Below, piece after piece: positions 25,345 to 33,606 of a DNA stretch of 64,000 nt. Where the stretch lies: positions 184,395 through 248,394 of the forward strand of contig NZ_JNYJ01000022.1 in the NCBI RefSeq assembly GCF_000716715.1, in the 5' to 3' direction. The DNA comes from Dactylosporangium aurantiacum (GTDB lineage Bacteria; Actinomycetota; Actinomycetes; Mycobacteriales; Micromonosporaceae). The translations under genes were made by a program, and so were the position numbers. Numbering within the stretch: position 1 is the first letter of the stretch; each line of letters begins with the position of its first letter. The notes beneath the pieces were generated by a model. That model had not been told where the DNA came from, made no database searches, and saw only the letters and a program-made list of their open reading frames with translations.

Positions 25345-26592
25345 ATGTCCGGCATGGACCACCTCACCGCGTCCCGGCGCTGGACGGCGCTGCTCGCCCT
25401 GTCGCTGGGCGGCTTCGCCATCGGGCTCACCGAGTTCGTCGCGATGGGGCTGCTCCCCGACATCGCCCGCAACCTGCTGCCGTCGCTGTACGAGCAGTCC
25501 AGCGCCAGGGCCGTCGCCCGCGGCGGCTGGATGATCACGGTCTACGCGCTGGGTGTGGTCGTCGGCGCCCCGACCATCGCCGCGCTCACCGCCCGCGTGC
25601 CGCGCAAGCAGCTCGTCGTCGGCCTGCTCGCGCTGTTCGCGGTGGGCACGGTCGCCTCCGCGCTCGCGCCGACGTTCGAGCTGGTGCTCGCCGCCCGGTT
25701 CGTCGCCGCCCTGCCCCACGGCGCCTACTTCGGCGCCGCCGGGCTCCTCGCCGCCGCGATCATGGGCCCCGGCAACCACGCCAAGGGCTTCGCCGTCGTC
25801 CTCGGCGGCCTCACCGCGGCCAACCTCGTCGGTGTCCCCGCCGTCACCAGGCTCGGCCAGGCCGCGGGCTGGCGCAGCGCGTACCTGGCGATCGCCCTCA
25901 TGTTCGGGCTGACCCTGCTCGCCGTGGTCGCCACCGTCCCGGCCGTCGCCGCGGCGGTCGACGGCTCGCCGCGCGCCGAGCTGGCCGCCTTCCGTGCGCC
26001 GCAGGTCTGGCTGGTCGCGGCCGTCGCGGCCCTCGGCTTCGCCGGGTTCTTCGCCATCGACAGCTACATCGCCCCGGTCACCACCCACGTCGCCGGCCTG
26101 TCCACCGGCACCGTGCCGTGGGTCCTCGTCGCCGTCGGCCTCGGCATGACGGTCGGCAACGCCGCCGGCGGTTACTTCTCCGACCGCGACCTGCGCCGCA
26201 GCATCCTCGGCGGCTTCGTCGGCTTCATCCTCGCCATGGTGGTCTTCGCGCTCGTCTCCGGTTCTCCCGTGGGCCTGTTCGCCGGGGCGTTCCTCCTCGG
26301 CGCCGCCGGCCTGTTCCTCGGCCCCGCCATGCAGTCCCGCCTGATCGGCGTCGCCCCCACCGCCCAGCTCATGGGCGCCGCGGTCAACCAGTCGGCGATG
26401 AACGTCGCCAACAGCCTCGGCGCCGCCCTCGGCGGTCTGGTGATCGCGAGCGGGTGGGGGTACGTGGCACCGGCCTGGGTGGGGGTCGCCCTCGGCGTGG
26501 TCGGCCTGGCGCTGGCGTCGGTGAGCTTCGCCCTGGACGACCGCAGCACCCGCCGCGCCGCGGCCCGCGCACCGGCCCTCACGCACGGCTGA
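25345..26592 (+). CDS. MFS transporter (DHA1-like, arabinose-efflux type)
   Basis: A membrane protein of about 415 residues with twelve predicted hydrophobic segments. LTEFVAMGLLPDIAR in helix 1 and the cytoplasmic loop ALTARVPRKQLVVGLLALFAVG are characteristic of the DHA1/AraJ drug- and sugar-efflux group. ATG 25345 or 25354 could start translation; neither has a clear ribosome site. The divergent ROK regulator and shared operator suggest induction by a carbohydrate-like ligand. The C-terminal tail is Arg-Ala-rich. Confidence 0.92.
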   Translation: MSGMDHLTASRRWTALLALSLGGFAIGLTEFVAMGLLPDIARNLLPSLYEQSSARAVARGGWMITVYALGVVVGAPTIAALTARVPRKQLVVGLLALFAVGTVASALAPTFELVLAARFVAALPHGAYFGAAGLLAAAIMGPGNHAKGFAVVLGGLTAANLVGVPAVTRLGQAAGWRSAYLAIALMFGLTLLAVVATVPAVAAAVDGSPRAELAAFRAPQVWLVAAVAALGFAGFFAIDSYIAPVTTHVAGLSTGTVPWVLVAVGLGMTVGNAAGGYFSDRDLRRSILGGFVGFILAMVVFALVSGSPVGLFAGAFLLGAAGLFLGPAMQSRLIGVAPTAQLMGAAVNQSAMNVANSLGAALGGLVIASGWGYVAPAWVGVALGVVGLALASVSFALDDRSTRRAAARAPALTHG

Positions 26593-26612
26593 CCCGCCGC
26601 ACCGCCGCCGCA

Positions 26613-26646
26613 CCGCCGCCGCGGCGCCGGTACGCTGCGGCGGCGG
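26613..26646 (+). terminator. GC-rich hairpin after the MFS gene
   Basis: CCGCCGCCGC (26613-26622) and GCGGCGGCGG (26637-26646) form a perfect 10-bp stem with a 14-base loop, 20 bp past the MFS stop. Its 3' arm touches the ribosome site of the next gene. Confidence 0.45.
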
Positions 26647-26656
26647 GAGGTGGGTG

Positions 26657-27223
26657 GTGTCGGAGTCGGTGTACGTGACGGCGGCGGTCGCGGTGGCGCG
26701 GTCGCGCCTGCGGGCGTACCTGAACGCGCCGGTGGCACCGGCGGCGGGCTGGACGCCCGAGCGGTGGGCCGGCCTGCCCGGCGCGGACCCCGACGAGCTG
26801 CCCGCCGCGATCGCCGAGGCCGACCGGTGGCTCGCCGGCGACGCCGCGACCGTGCTGCGCGACCTGGCCCGCGACGACGAGTTGACGCTGCGGTACGACG
26901 AGGCCACCGGCTCCCTCGCCGCCGACGTCGCCGCCCGGGCGGACTTCCGGCTGCCGGCGCTGGTCTGGGCGGTCACGGTGTTCCGCGGGCTCGCCGCGTT
27001 CATGGCCGGCGACGACCACGGCCTGGTGACCGTGAACGCCGACTGGAGCGACGACGACATCCTGCTGCGCCTCGCCCCGGGCCACGCGCGGCTGCTGGAC
27101 CGCGGCCGGGACGCCAGGGCGGTCGCCGAGGCCCGCGGCCGGGCGATCGACGTGGAGGCCGCCGCGCGCGACGCCGGCGACGACCCGGCCGACGACGTCA
27201 TCGATCGGCTGCTGGACGGCTGA
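26657..27223 (+). CDS. Hypothetical protein
   Basis: A 188-residue, acidic, Ala- and Asp-rich protein with no motif I recognise. It has no signal peptide or membrane segment and is predicted largely helical. Codon third positions are strongly GC, as for its neighbours, supporting that it is coding. The GTG at 26657 is six bases after GGGAGG; the preceding GTG at 26654 is equally possible. Its function is unknown, and it may share a transcript with the YjdF-type gene 150 bp downstream. Confidence 0.7.
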   Translation: MSESVYVTAAVAVARSRLRAYLNAPVAPAAGWTPERWAGLPGADPDELPAAIAEADRWLAGDAATVLRDLARDDELTLRYDEATGSLAADVAARADFRLPALVWAVTVFRGLAAFMAGDDHGLVTVNADWSDDDILLRLAPGHARLLDRGRDARAVAEARGRAIDVEAAARDAGDDPADDVIDRLLDG

Positions 27224-27237
27224 CCCGCGGCCGGTAG

Positions 27238-27377
27238 GCTCGAGGGGCGCGAAAACACTGCCCCGTTGGTAGTCGGGGCGCCGCCGCTCGCCGGCGGTCC
27301 GTCTCCTGCCGCGCCCGTCGTTCGCCGGGCCCGGTCGTCCAGTGCAGGACGATGCTGCCCGCATTCAGGAGACGACG
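27238..27377 (+). promoter_or_regulatory. Hairpin-rich leader of the YjdF-type gene
   Basis: Three perfect stems occur in 95 bases: GCCCCG/CGGGGC (27260-27279), CCGCCG/CGGCGG (27281-27297) and TCGTCC/GGACGA (27335-27352). A ribosome site and ATG follow. In Firmicutes, yjdF genes are controlled by the yjdF-motif riboswitch that senses aza-aromatic compounds. Whether this is a related RNA cannot be decided by eye. Confidence 0.35.
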
Positions 27378-27785
27378 ATGGCCACACTGACCGTGTTCTT
27401 CGACGACCCGTTCTGGGTCGCCGTGCTCGAGCTGCACGACGACGGCCGGGTCCGCGCGACCCGGCACGTGTTCGGCGCCGAGCCCACCGACGCCGAGCTG
27501 CACCAGTTCCTGCTGCGCCACGGCACCGCGCTGCTCGCCCGGGCCGAGCGGGCCGCGCCCGTGGACGGTGCCGAACCGGCCGCACCGGCGCGCAACCCGA
27601 AGCGGCTGGCCCGTGAGGCGCAGCGGGCCCGGCCCGGCACCGCCGCGCAGGAGGCGCTGCGCAAGGAGCTGGAGCTGCGCAAGCAGGCGTCGGCCGCGCG
27701 CAGCCGGCAGGACCGGGAGGCGCACGCCGAGCACCGCCGGGCGGCCCGCCGCGCCAGGTCCAGGGCGCGCCACAAAGGGCACTGA
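27378..27785 (+). CDS. YjdF-family (DUF2992) protein
   Basis: A 135-residue protein. The N terminus (TLTVFFDDPFWVAVLELHDDG, ATRHVFGAEPTDAELHQF) is the signature of the YjdF/DUF2992 family. The second half is a highly basic Lys-Arg-Ala tail ending RARHKGH, which fits a nucleic-acid-binding role. AGGAG sits six bases before the ATG. In Firmicutes the family is linked to a riboswitch class responding to planar aromatic compounds. The last seven codons are the first unit of a 21-bp tandem array that runs on past the stop. Confidence 0.82.
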   Translation: MATLTVFFDDPFWVAVLELHDDGRVRATRHVFGAEPTDAELHQFLLRHGTALLARAERAAPVDGAEPAAPARNPKRLAREAQRARPGTAAQEALRKELELRKQASAARSRQDREAHAEHRRAARRARSRARHKGH

Positions 27786-27869
27786 GCGCGCCACGAAGGG
27801 CACTGAGCGCGCCACGAAGGGCACTGAGCGCGCCACGAAGGGCACTGAGCGCGCCACGAAGGGCACTGA
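27765..27869. repeat. Five tandem 21-bp repeats at the yjdF/kinase junction
   Basis: The unit GCGCGCCACGAAGGGCACTG plus A occurs five times head to tail; the first copy differs at one base and encodes the C terminus and stop of the YjdF-type protein. On the opposite strand the unit is free of stops in all three frames, so the convergent kinase gene reads through it. Confidence 0.95.
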
Positions 27870-30117
27870 GCGACGGCGTCAGCTGCTCCGCCACCGCCGC
27901 GAGCAGGTCGGCGCCGGTGAACGGCTTCTCCACCAGATGGACGCCCGGGTCGAGGATGCCGTTGCTGGTCAGGACCGGCTGCGCGTAGCCGGACATGAAC
28001 AGGACCCGGGTCTCCGGGCGGGCCTGCCGGAGCCGCTCGGCCAGCACCCGGCCGAGCATCCCGGGCATGACGACGTCGCTGAGCAGCAGGTCGATCGGGC
28101 CGTCGTGGGCGGCCGCGACCTCCAGCGCGTCGGCGCCGTCGGAGGCGGCGAGCACGGTGTACCCGCCGCGGCCGAGGATGCGGGTCGTCACCTCGCGCAG
28201 CGCCTCCTCGTCCTCGGCGACGAGGACCGTCTGGCCGCGGCCGGCGGAGCGTTCCGGGCACCGGTCGTCGTCCGCGGCCTGCGGCTCGGCGTCCGAGGCC
28301 GGCAGCAGGATCGTGATCGTCGTGCCGAGGCCCGGCTCGGAGTACAGCTTCACCGTGCCGCCCGCCTGCACGACGATGCCGTAGACGGTGGCCAGGCCCA
28401 GGCCGGTGCCGGCGCCGCTGGGCTTGGTCGTGAAGAACGGCTCGAACGCCTTGTCCTGCACGTCGCGGGGCATGCCGGTGCCGGTGTCGGAGACGCGCAG
28501 CCGCACGTACCGGCCGGGCTTGAACCCCTCCCGGGCCAGGGGGTGCTCCTCGTCGACGGAGATGGTGCCGGTGTCGACGGTGAGCCGGCCACCCTCGGGC
28601 ATCGCGTCGCGGGCGTTGACGGCGAGGTTGACGAGCACCTGCTCGAGCTGGCCCGGGTCGGCGACCACGGACGGCAGGCGCTCGGCGAGGGCCGTGTTGA
28701 GCTCGATGTGCTCGCCGATGGACCGGGTCAGCATCTGCTCGACCTCGGTGATGACCCGGTTCACGTCCAGCGGCACCGGCCGGATCACCTCCCGCCGGGC
28801 GAAGGCCAGCAGCTGGTGGGTGAGCTCGCTGCCGCGCTGCCCGGCCCGCAGGATCTGCCGGGCGTCCTCCTCGAACGGGGTGCCGGCGCCGTCCTCGACG
28901 ATGAACTCGGCGTAGTTGAGGATGACGGCGAGCAGGTTGTTGAAGTCGTGCGCGACGCCGCCGGCGAGCTGGCCGAGGCTCTCCAGCCGCTGGGTGCGCT
29001 GCAGGCGGACCTCATCCATCTGCCGCTGCGCCTCGGCGCGCAGCCGCTCCTGCTCCGCACGGGCCGCGATGCGCTCGGTGACGTCGCGGATGCCCGCCAG
29101 CTCGATGACACCCTCGTCGGTGCGCAGGACGCTGCGGGTGATGTCGACCGGGACGAGGGTGCCGTCGCGGTGCCGGGCCGCCGGGCCGGGCCAGCCCTCG
29201 GCCTGCGCGCCGTCCGGCAGCAGCCGCCCCACCGGGATGTCCAGCAGGTCGTAGCGCGGGTGGCCGAACAGCCGCTCCGCCTGGGTGTTCACCAGCGCGA
29301 CCCGGCCGTTCTCGGCGACGCCGACGAGCGCGTCGGGCGCGGCGTCGATGACGGCCTGCATCTGCGCCTCGGCGCGCTCGCGCTCGCTGATGTCGCGGGT
29401 GGTGGTGGTGACCCCGATCGTGCTGCCGTCGGGCGCGGTCAGGGGCGACACGAGCATCGACACGGTGAAGACGGTGCCGTCGGCGCGCAGCCGGATCGTC
29501 CGGTACGGGTCGACCCGGCCGCCGGCCGCGACGATCGCCCGGATCTCCGCCTCGTCGCAGCGGCGCGCCGGCGGGATGATGATGTCCTTCGACCGGCCGA
29601 GCATCTCCCCGGCCGTGTAGCCGTAGAGCCGTTCGGCGCCCGGGTTCCAGGACAGCACGAGCCCGTCGAGGTCGGTGGAGACGATCGCGTCGTGCGAGGA
29701 CTGCACGATCGAGGCGAGCAGCGACCGGGCCCGGTCCACGCCGGTCTTGGCGCTGAGGTCGTGCAGCACGGCGACGATGTGCCCGTCGACCACCGACAGC
29801 GTGATCTCGACGGAGAACAGGGTCCCGTCGCGGCGGACCGCCCGCAGCGGCTGCCCCTGCCGCCGGTCGGGGTGGGTGGCGCCCAGGTACGCGCGGACCC
29901 GCTGCGCCATCGACGGCGTCGACGGCGGCACGAGCACGTTGACGGAGGCGCCGACGAGGTCCTCGTTGTCGAACATCGCCCGGGCGGCGGCGTTGGCGAA
30001 CACGATCATGCCGTCGCCGTCGCTGATCACGATCGCGTCCGGCGCCACCTCGAGCAGCCCGCTCGCGAGCGTCTCCGTCCACCGCACCTGACCGCCCCCG
30101 CACGTCTGCGCCTTCAC
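27870..30117 (-). CDS. Soluble PAS hybrid histidine kinase with receiver domain, 3' end undefined
   Basis: About 750 recognisable residues. Three PAS domains come first (each with [15 protein letters not shown] or [15 protein letters not shown] cores), then HisKA with the phosphoryl His in [15 protein letters not shown], HATPase motifs ([34 protein letters not shown]) and a receiver domain with phospho-acceptor Asp in [10 protein letters not shown]. No membrane segment is seen, so it senses a cytoplasmic signal. GTG 30117 is the outermost start; a GTG at 30087 is also possible. After the receiver ([10 protein letters not shown]) the frame enters the 21-bp array and stays open to 25324, antisense to three genes. 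The natural stop seems lost, and I limit the feature to the credible part. Confidence 0.85.
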
Positions 30118-30169
30118 TCAGAGTAGGGTTACAAAAACGGACAGTTGCCAAGTTCCGGAAAGCGGTGTG

Positions 30170-30952
30170 ATGAGCGTCGACCCGAACCGCCCCAGTGCCG
30201 CCCGGATCTACGACTACTTCCTCGGCGGCACGCACAACTTCGCCATCGACCGGGAGGTCGCCGAGCGGGCGTACGCGCTGGTGCCGGACCTGCCGCAGGT
30301 GGCCCGCGACAACCGGGCGTTCCTGCGCCGCGTGGTGCGGCTGGCCGCCTCCCGCGGGGTGCGCCAGTTCATCGACATCGGCTCCGGCATCCCGACGGAG
30401 GGCAACGTCCATGACGCGGCCCGCGCCGCCGACCCCGACGCCCGCGTCGTGTACGTCGACGTCGACCCGACCGCGGTCATCCACTCCCGGGAGATCCTCG
30501 GCGACGACCCGCGCACCGCCGTGCTGCAGGCCGACCTGCACCAGGCCGACCGGGTCCTGAGCGACGCCTCGGTGCGCGCGCTGGTCGACTTCGACCAGCC
30601 GGTCTGCCTATTGTTGGTCGCGATGCTGCACTTCATCCCGGAGTCACCGGACCTGCACGAGGCCCTGCGCCGGTACCGTGACGCCGCCGCACAGGGCAGC
30701 CTGCTGGCGATCACGCACGGCACCGCCGGGTCCCGCGCCGAGCAGCTGGAGGACCTCGCGAACCTGTACGTGCGCACCGGCACGCCGCTGGTGCTGCGCG
30801 ACCGGGCGGCGATCCTCGCCCTGTTCGACGGCTGGGAGCTGCTCGACCCGGGGCTGGTCCAGCTGCCGCTGTGGCGCCCCGACCCGGGGGACCCGCCGGT
30901 CGAGGACCCCGACGCCTACGCCGCCCTGGCCGCGGTCGGTGTCCTGACGTGA
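30170..30952 (+). CDS. DUF574-type S-adenosylmethionine methyltransferase
   Basis: A 260-residue protein of the actinomycete-specific PF04672 family. The N terminus PNRPSAARIYDYFLGGTHNFAID and the SAM-binding IDIGSGIPTEGNVH are diagnostic. GGAAAG precedes the ATG by seven bases. Members are numerous in streptomycetes and relatives; their substrates are unknown. The stop overlaps the start of the sigma factor gene (GTGA), so the pair is co-translated. Confidence 0.93.
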   Translation: MSVDPNRPSAARIYDYFLGGTHNFAIDREVAERAYALVPDLPQVARDNRAFLRRVVRLAASRGVRQFIDIGSGIPTEGNVHDAARAADPDARVVYVDVDPTAVIHSREILGDDPRTAVLQADLHQADRVLSDASVRALVDFDQPVCLLLVAMLHFIPESPDLHEALRRYRDAAAQGSLLAITHGTAGSRAEQLEDLANLYVRTGTPLVLRDRAAILALFDGWELLDPGLVQLPLWRPDPGDPPVEDPDAYAALAAVGVLT

Positions 30953-31887
30953 TCTCCGGGCCGGACCTCGACGCGCACCGGGTGGAGCTCACCGGGTACT
31001 GCTACCGCATGCTGGGCGCCGCCGCCGACGCCGAGGACGCGGTGCAGGAGACGATGCTGCGGGCGTGGCGCGCCGCCGGCCGGTACGACGAACGCCGGGC
31101 GAGCCTGCGCACCTGGCTGTTCTCGATCGCCACGAACGTGTGCCTGGACGCGCTGCGCGCCGCCGGCCGCCGCGCCCTCGCGGTCGACCTGGCGCCCGCC
31201 GCCACCGCCGGTGCCGGCTTCGGTGCGCCGCTGCCGGAGTCGGCGTTCGTCGGCCCCGTCCCCGACGCGCTGGTCCTGCCCGCCGGCGGCGACCCGGCGG
31301 AGCTGGCCGTGCAGCGCGAGACGATCCGGCTGGCGTTCGTCGCGGCGCTGCAGGTGCTGCCGCCGAGGCAGCGTGCGGTGCTGATCCTGCGCGAGGTCCT
31401 GGCCTGGTCGGCGGCGGAGGTTGCGACACTGCTGGACACGACGGTCGCGTCGGTGAACAGCGCGCTGCAGCGCGCCCGCGCCACCCTGCCGGCCGGCGCC
31501 CTGGTCCCGCGGCCGCGCGGCGCCGGGGAGCTCGACCAGGCGCTGCTGGACCGGTACGTCCAGGCATTCACCAGCCACGACGTCGAGACGCTCGTGTCGC
31601 TGCTGCACGAGGACGCGACGATGTCGATGCCGCCGTTCTCGTGGTGGCTGTCCGGCCGGGACGCGATCGCCGCGACCATGCGCGCCTCCGACGCCTGCCG
31701 CGGCGACGTGCTGCTGCAGGTGCGGGCCAACGGCGGGCCGGCGTTCGGGCAGTACCGCGACGGCCGGCCCTTCGCGCTGCTGCTGCTCACCGGCGGGCCC
31801 CTGGTCACGTCGTCGGTGGCGTTCCTGGGCCGGGCCGACCTGTTCCCGCTGTTCGACCTGCCGGCGAGCCTCGTCCCCACGGCCTGA
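30949..31887 (+). CDS. ECF-type RNA polymerase sigma factor with C-terminal SnoaL-like domain
   Basis: A 312-residue sigma-70 family protein. Region 2 is GYCYRMLGAAADAEDAVQETMLRAW followed by LRTWLFSIATNVCLDAL; region 4 is LPPRQRAVLILREVLAWSAAEVA with a helix-turn-helix. The last 120 residues (LLDRYVQAFTSHDVETLVSLLHEDATMSMPP) form a SnoaL/NTF2-like domain, as in the ECF41/SigJ-like groups, where the tail modulates activity without a classic anti-sigma factor. The GTG at 30949 overlaps the methyltransferase stop. Its regulon is unknown. Confidence 0.92.
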   Translation: MISGPDLDAHRVELTGYCYRMLGAAADAEDAVQETMLRAWRAAGRYDERRASLRTWLFSIATNVCLDALRAAGRRALAVDLAPAATAGAGFGAPLPESAFVGPVPDALVLPAGGDPAELAVQRETIRLAFVAALQVLPPRQRAVLILREVLAWSAAEVATLLDTTVASVNSALQRARATLPAGALVPRPRGAGELDQALLDRYVQAFTSHDVETLVSLLHEDATMSMPPFSWWLSGRDAIAATMRASDACRGDVLLQVRANGGPAFGQYRDGRPFALLLLTGGPLVTSSVAFLGRADLFPLFDLPASLVPTA

Positions 31888-31911
31888 CGGCGCTCCACGG
31901 CCTGACCGGTG

Positions 31912-32547
31912 TCAGGTGGGCGGGCGGCCGGTTTCCGGCGCTTCGGCCGGGTCGGCGTCGAGGGCCCGGGACAGGGCGGCGAACGCGGCCTCGGCCTCGG
32001 CCCGCACCTCCGCGCGCACGGCGGCGGGGTCGGCGCCGGCCCGCATCCGGTCGCGGATCAGCGCGTGCAGCGCCCGGTCGACCCCGACGAGCATCGCCGC
32101 CTGCCACCGCCCGCCGTCGAGCGCCGCCGCCAGCGCCTCCTCGGCGCGCTGAGCCAGCAGCCGGGCCCGGGCCTGCAGGGCCGGCGACTCCTCGATGACC
32201 TTCCAGAACGCGCCGACGTCCGGGGACAGCCCGAGGGTCGGCTCGCCGCGGTCGAGCTCCTCGAGGAACAGCCGCCGCGCCGCGGCCACCGGCGACTCCC
32301 CCGGCGCGCGGCCGCGGACCGCCCCGGCGAGGCGCTGCACGACCTCGTCCTGCCGGTCGAAGAACAGGTCCTCCTTCGTCGGGAAGTAGTTGAAGGCGGT
32401 GTTCACCGAGACCCGGGCCGCGTCGGCCACCTCCGCGACCGTGACCCGGTCGAACCCCCTGGCCAGGAACAGGCCGAGCGCCGCGTCCGCGATCGCGGTC
32501 CTGGTCGCCGCCTTCTTCTCCGCCCGTAGCGCCACACGACCGATCAT
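31912..32547 (-). CDS. TetR-family transcriptional regulator
   Basis: A 211-residue TetR protein with the DNA-binding segment ALGLFLARGFDRVTVAEVADAARVSVNTAFNYFPTKEDLFF. It is divergent from a glycosidase-like gene, and a near-perfect 27-bp palindrome lies 10 bp upstream of its start. Autoregulation and control of the neighbour follow by analogy with other TetR pairs. Confidence 0.93.
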   Translation of the reverse strand: MIGRVALRAEKKAATRTAIADAALGLFLARGFDRVTVAEVADAARVSVNTAFNYFPTKEDLFFDRQDEVVQRLAGAVRGRAPGESPVAAARRLFLEELDRGEPTLGLSPDVGAFWKVIEESPALQARARLLAQRAEEALAAALDGGRWQAAMLVGVDRALHALIRDRMRAGADPAAVRAEVRAEAEAAFAALSRALDADPAEAPETGRPPT

Positions 32548-32556
32548 AGCGTCACC

Positions 32557-32583
32557 ACAAATTTGGTGTGACACCAATTTTGT
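32557..32583. promoter_or_regulatory. 27-bp TetR-type operator
   Basis: ACAAATTTGGTGT (32557-32569) and ACACCAATTTTGT (32571-32583) are inverted repeats with one mismatch and a single central G. The site lies between the divergent TetR and hydrolase genes and is the most AT-rich stretch nearby. Confidence 0.75.
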
Positions 32584-32597
32584 CGTACGGTGGCCGC

Positions 32598-33545
32598 ATG
32601 TTGCACTTCGGGATCTATCCGGGCGGCCTCGGCGCCGACATGAACGGTGTGCCCACCCCCGGGCCGCCGGAGGACGCGGCCCGCATCGACGAGCGGCTCG
32701 ACGAGCTGCGGCCGCACCTCGTGCGCGGCTACGTGCAGTACAGCGACGACCTCGGCGGCCACCAGGAGGCACCACCGGACCCGGCCCGGCACGCCACCGG
32801 CGGCCGGCGGCTCGACCTCGTCGCCTGCTTCCGAGAGCCCGGCGAGGACCTGACCGGCTGGCTGGCGTTCCTGCGCGGGCTGGTCCGCACCCGCGGCGAC
32901 GTGCTGGCAACGCTGCAGGTCGGCGAGGAGGCCAACCACGACGGCCCGGGCGGCGACGGCGGGTTCCCGCACGTGCGGCGCGCGATCGTGGAGGGCGTCC
33001 TGGCCGCCCGCGACGAGGTGGACCGCCTCGGCCTGGACGTGCTCGTCGGCTGCAACGCCACCCCGGTGTTCGACCCGGCGCAGGAGTTCTGGACCGGCCT
33101 CGGCCGGCTCGGCGGCGCCGAGTTCACCGGCGCGCTCGGCTACGTCGGCCTCGACTGCTTCCCCGACGTCTTCCGCCCGCTGCCGGCGGCCGCCTTCGCC
33201 GGCGCGGTCACGGCGGTGCTGCGCGATTTCCGCGAGACGAGCCTGGCCGCGGCGGGCATCCCCGCGACGACCCCGATCCACGTCACCGAGCACGGCTGGG
33301 CGACGGGCCCCGGCCGGTCGTACGAGCGCCAGGCCGACGTGCTGGAGACCGTGGTGCGCACCGTCGACGCGCTCTCCGGGCCGCTGCACATCACCACGTA
33401 CGAGCACTTCTCGCTGCGCGACGCGGACTCCGCCAACCCGGACGTCATGTTCCAGTTCGGCCTGGTGCGCTCGGACTACACACCGAAGCCGGCGTTCCAG
33501 CGGTACGGCTCACTCATCGGCTCCCTCGGGGCCGGGCGGGCCTGA
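32598..33545 (+). CDS. Putative clan GH-A-type (TIM-barrel) hydrolase
   Basis: A 315-residue protein. LATLQVGEEANHDG and IHVTEHGWATGPG occupy positions expected for the acid/base Glu at strand 4 and the nucleophile Glu at strand 7 of a GH-A glycosidase, and the end (LITTYEHFSLRD-like, then RSDYTPKPAFQRY) resembles the C-terminal part of such barrels. There is no signal peptide, so it would act inside the cell. I do not recognise a specific GH family. The TetR gene opposite and the operator suggest ligand-induced expression. A strong terminator follows. Confidence 0.6.
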   Translation: MLHFGIYPGGLGADMNGVPTPGPPEDAARIDERLDELRPHLVRGYVQYSDDLGGHQEAPPDPARHATGGRRLDLVACFREPGEDLTGWLAFLRGLVRTRGDVLATLQVGEEANHDGPGGDGGFPHVRRAIVEGVLAARDEVDRLGLDVLVGCNATPVFDPAQEFWTGLGRLGGAEFTGALGYVGLDCFPDVFRPLPAAAFAGAVTAVLRDFRETSLAAAGIPATTPIHVTEHGWATGPGRSYERQADVLETVVRTVDALSGPLHITTYEHFSLRDADSANPDVMFQFGLVRSDYTPKPAFQRYGSLIGSLGAGRA

Positions 33546-33550
33546 GCAAC

Positions 33551-33586
33551 GCGACGGCCCGCGCTGTGGCGAGCGCGGGCCGTCGC
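33551..33586. terminator. Bidirectional hairpin terminator
   Basis: GCGACGGCCCGCGCT and AGCGCGGGCCGTCGC form a perfect 15-bp stem with the loop GTGGCG. It sits between the convergent hydrolase (ends 33545) and HtrA gene (ends 33607). Confidence 0.85.
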
Positions 33587-33606
33587 GGCGAAAGGGAAAC
33601 CTGCTG

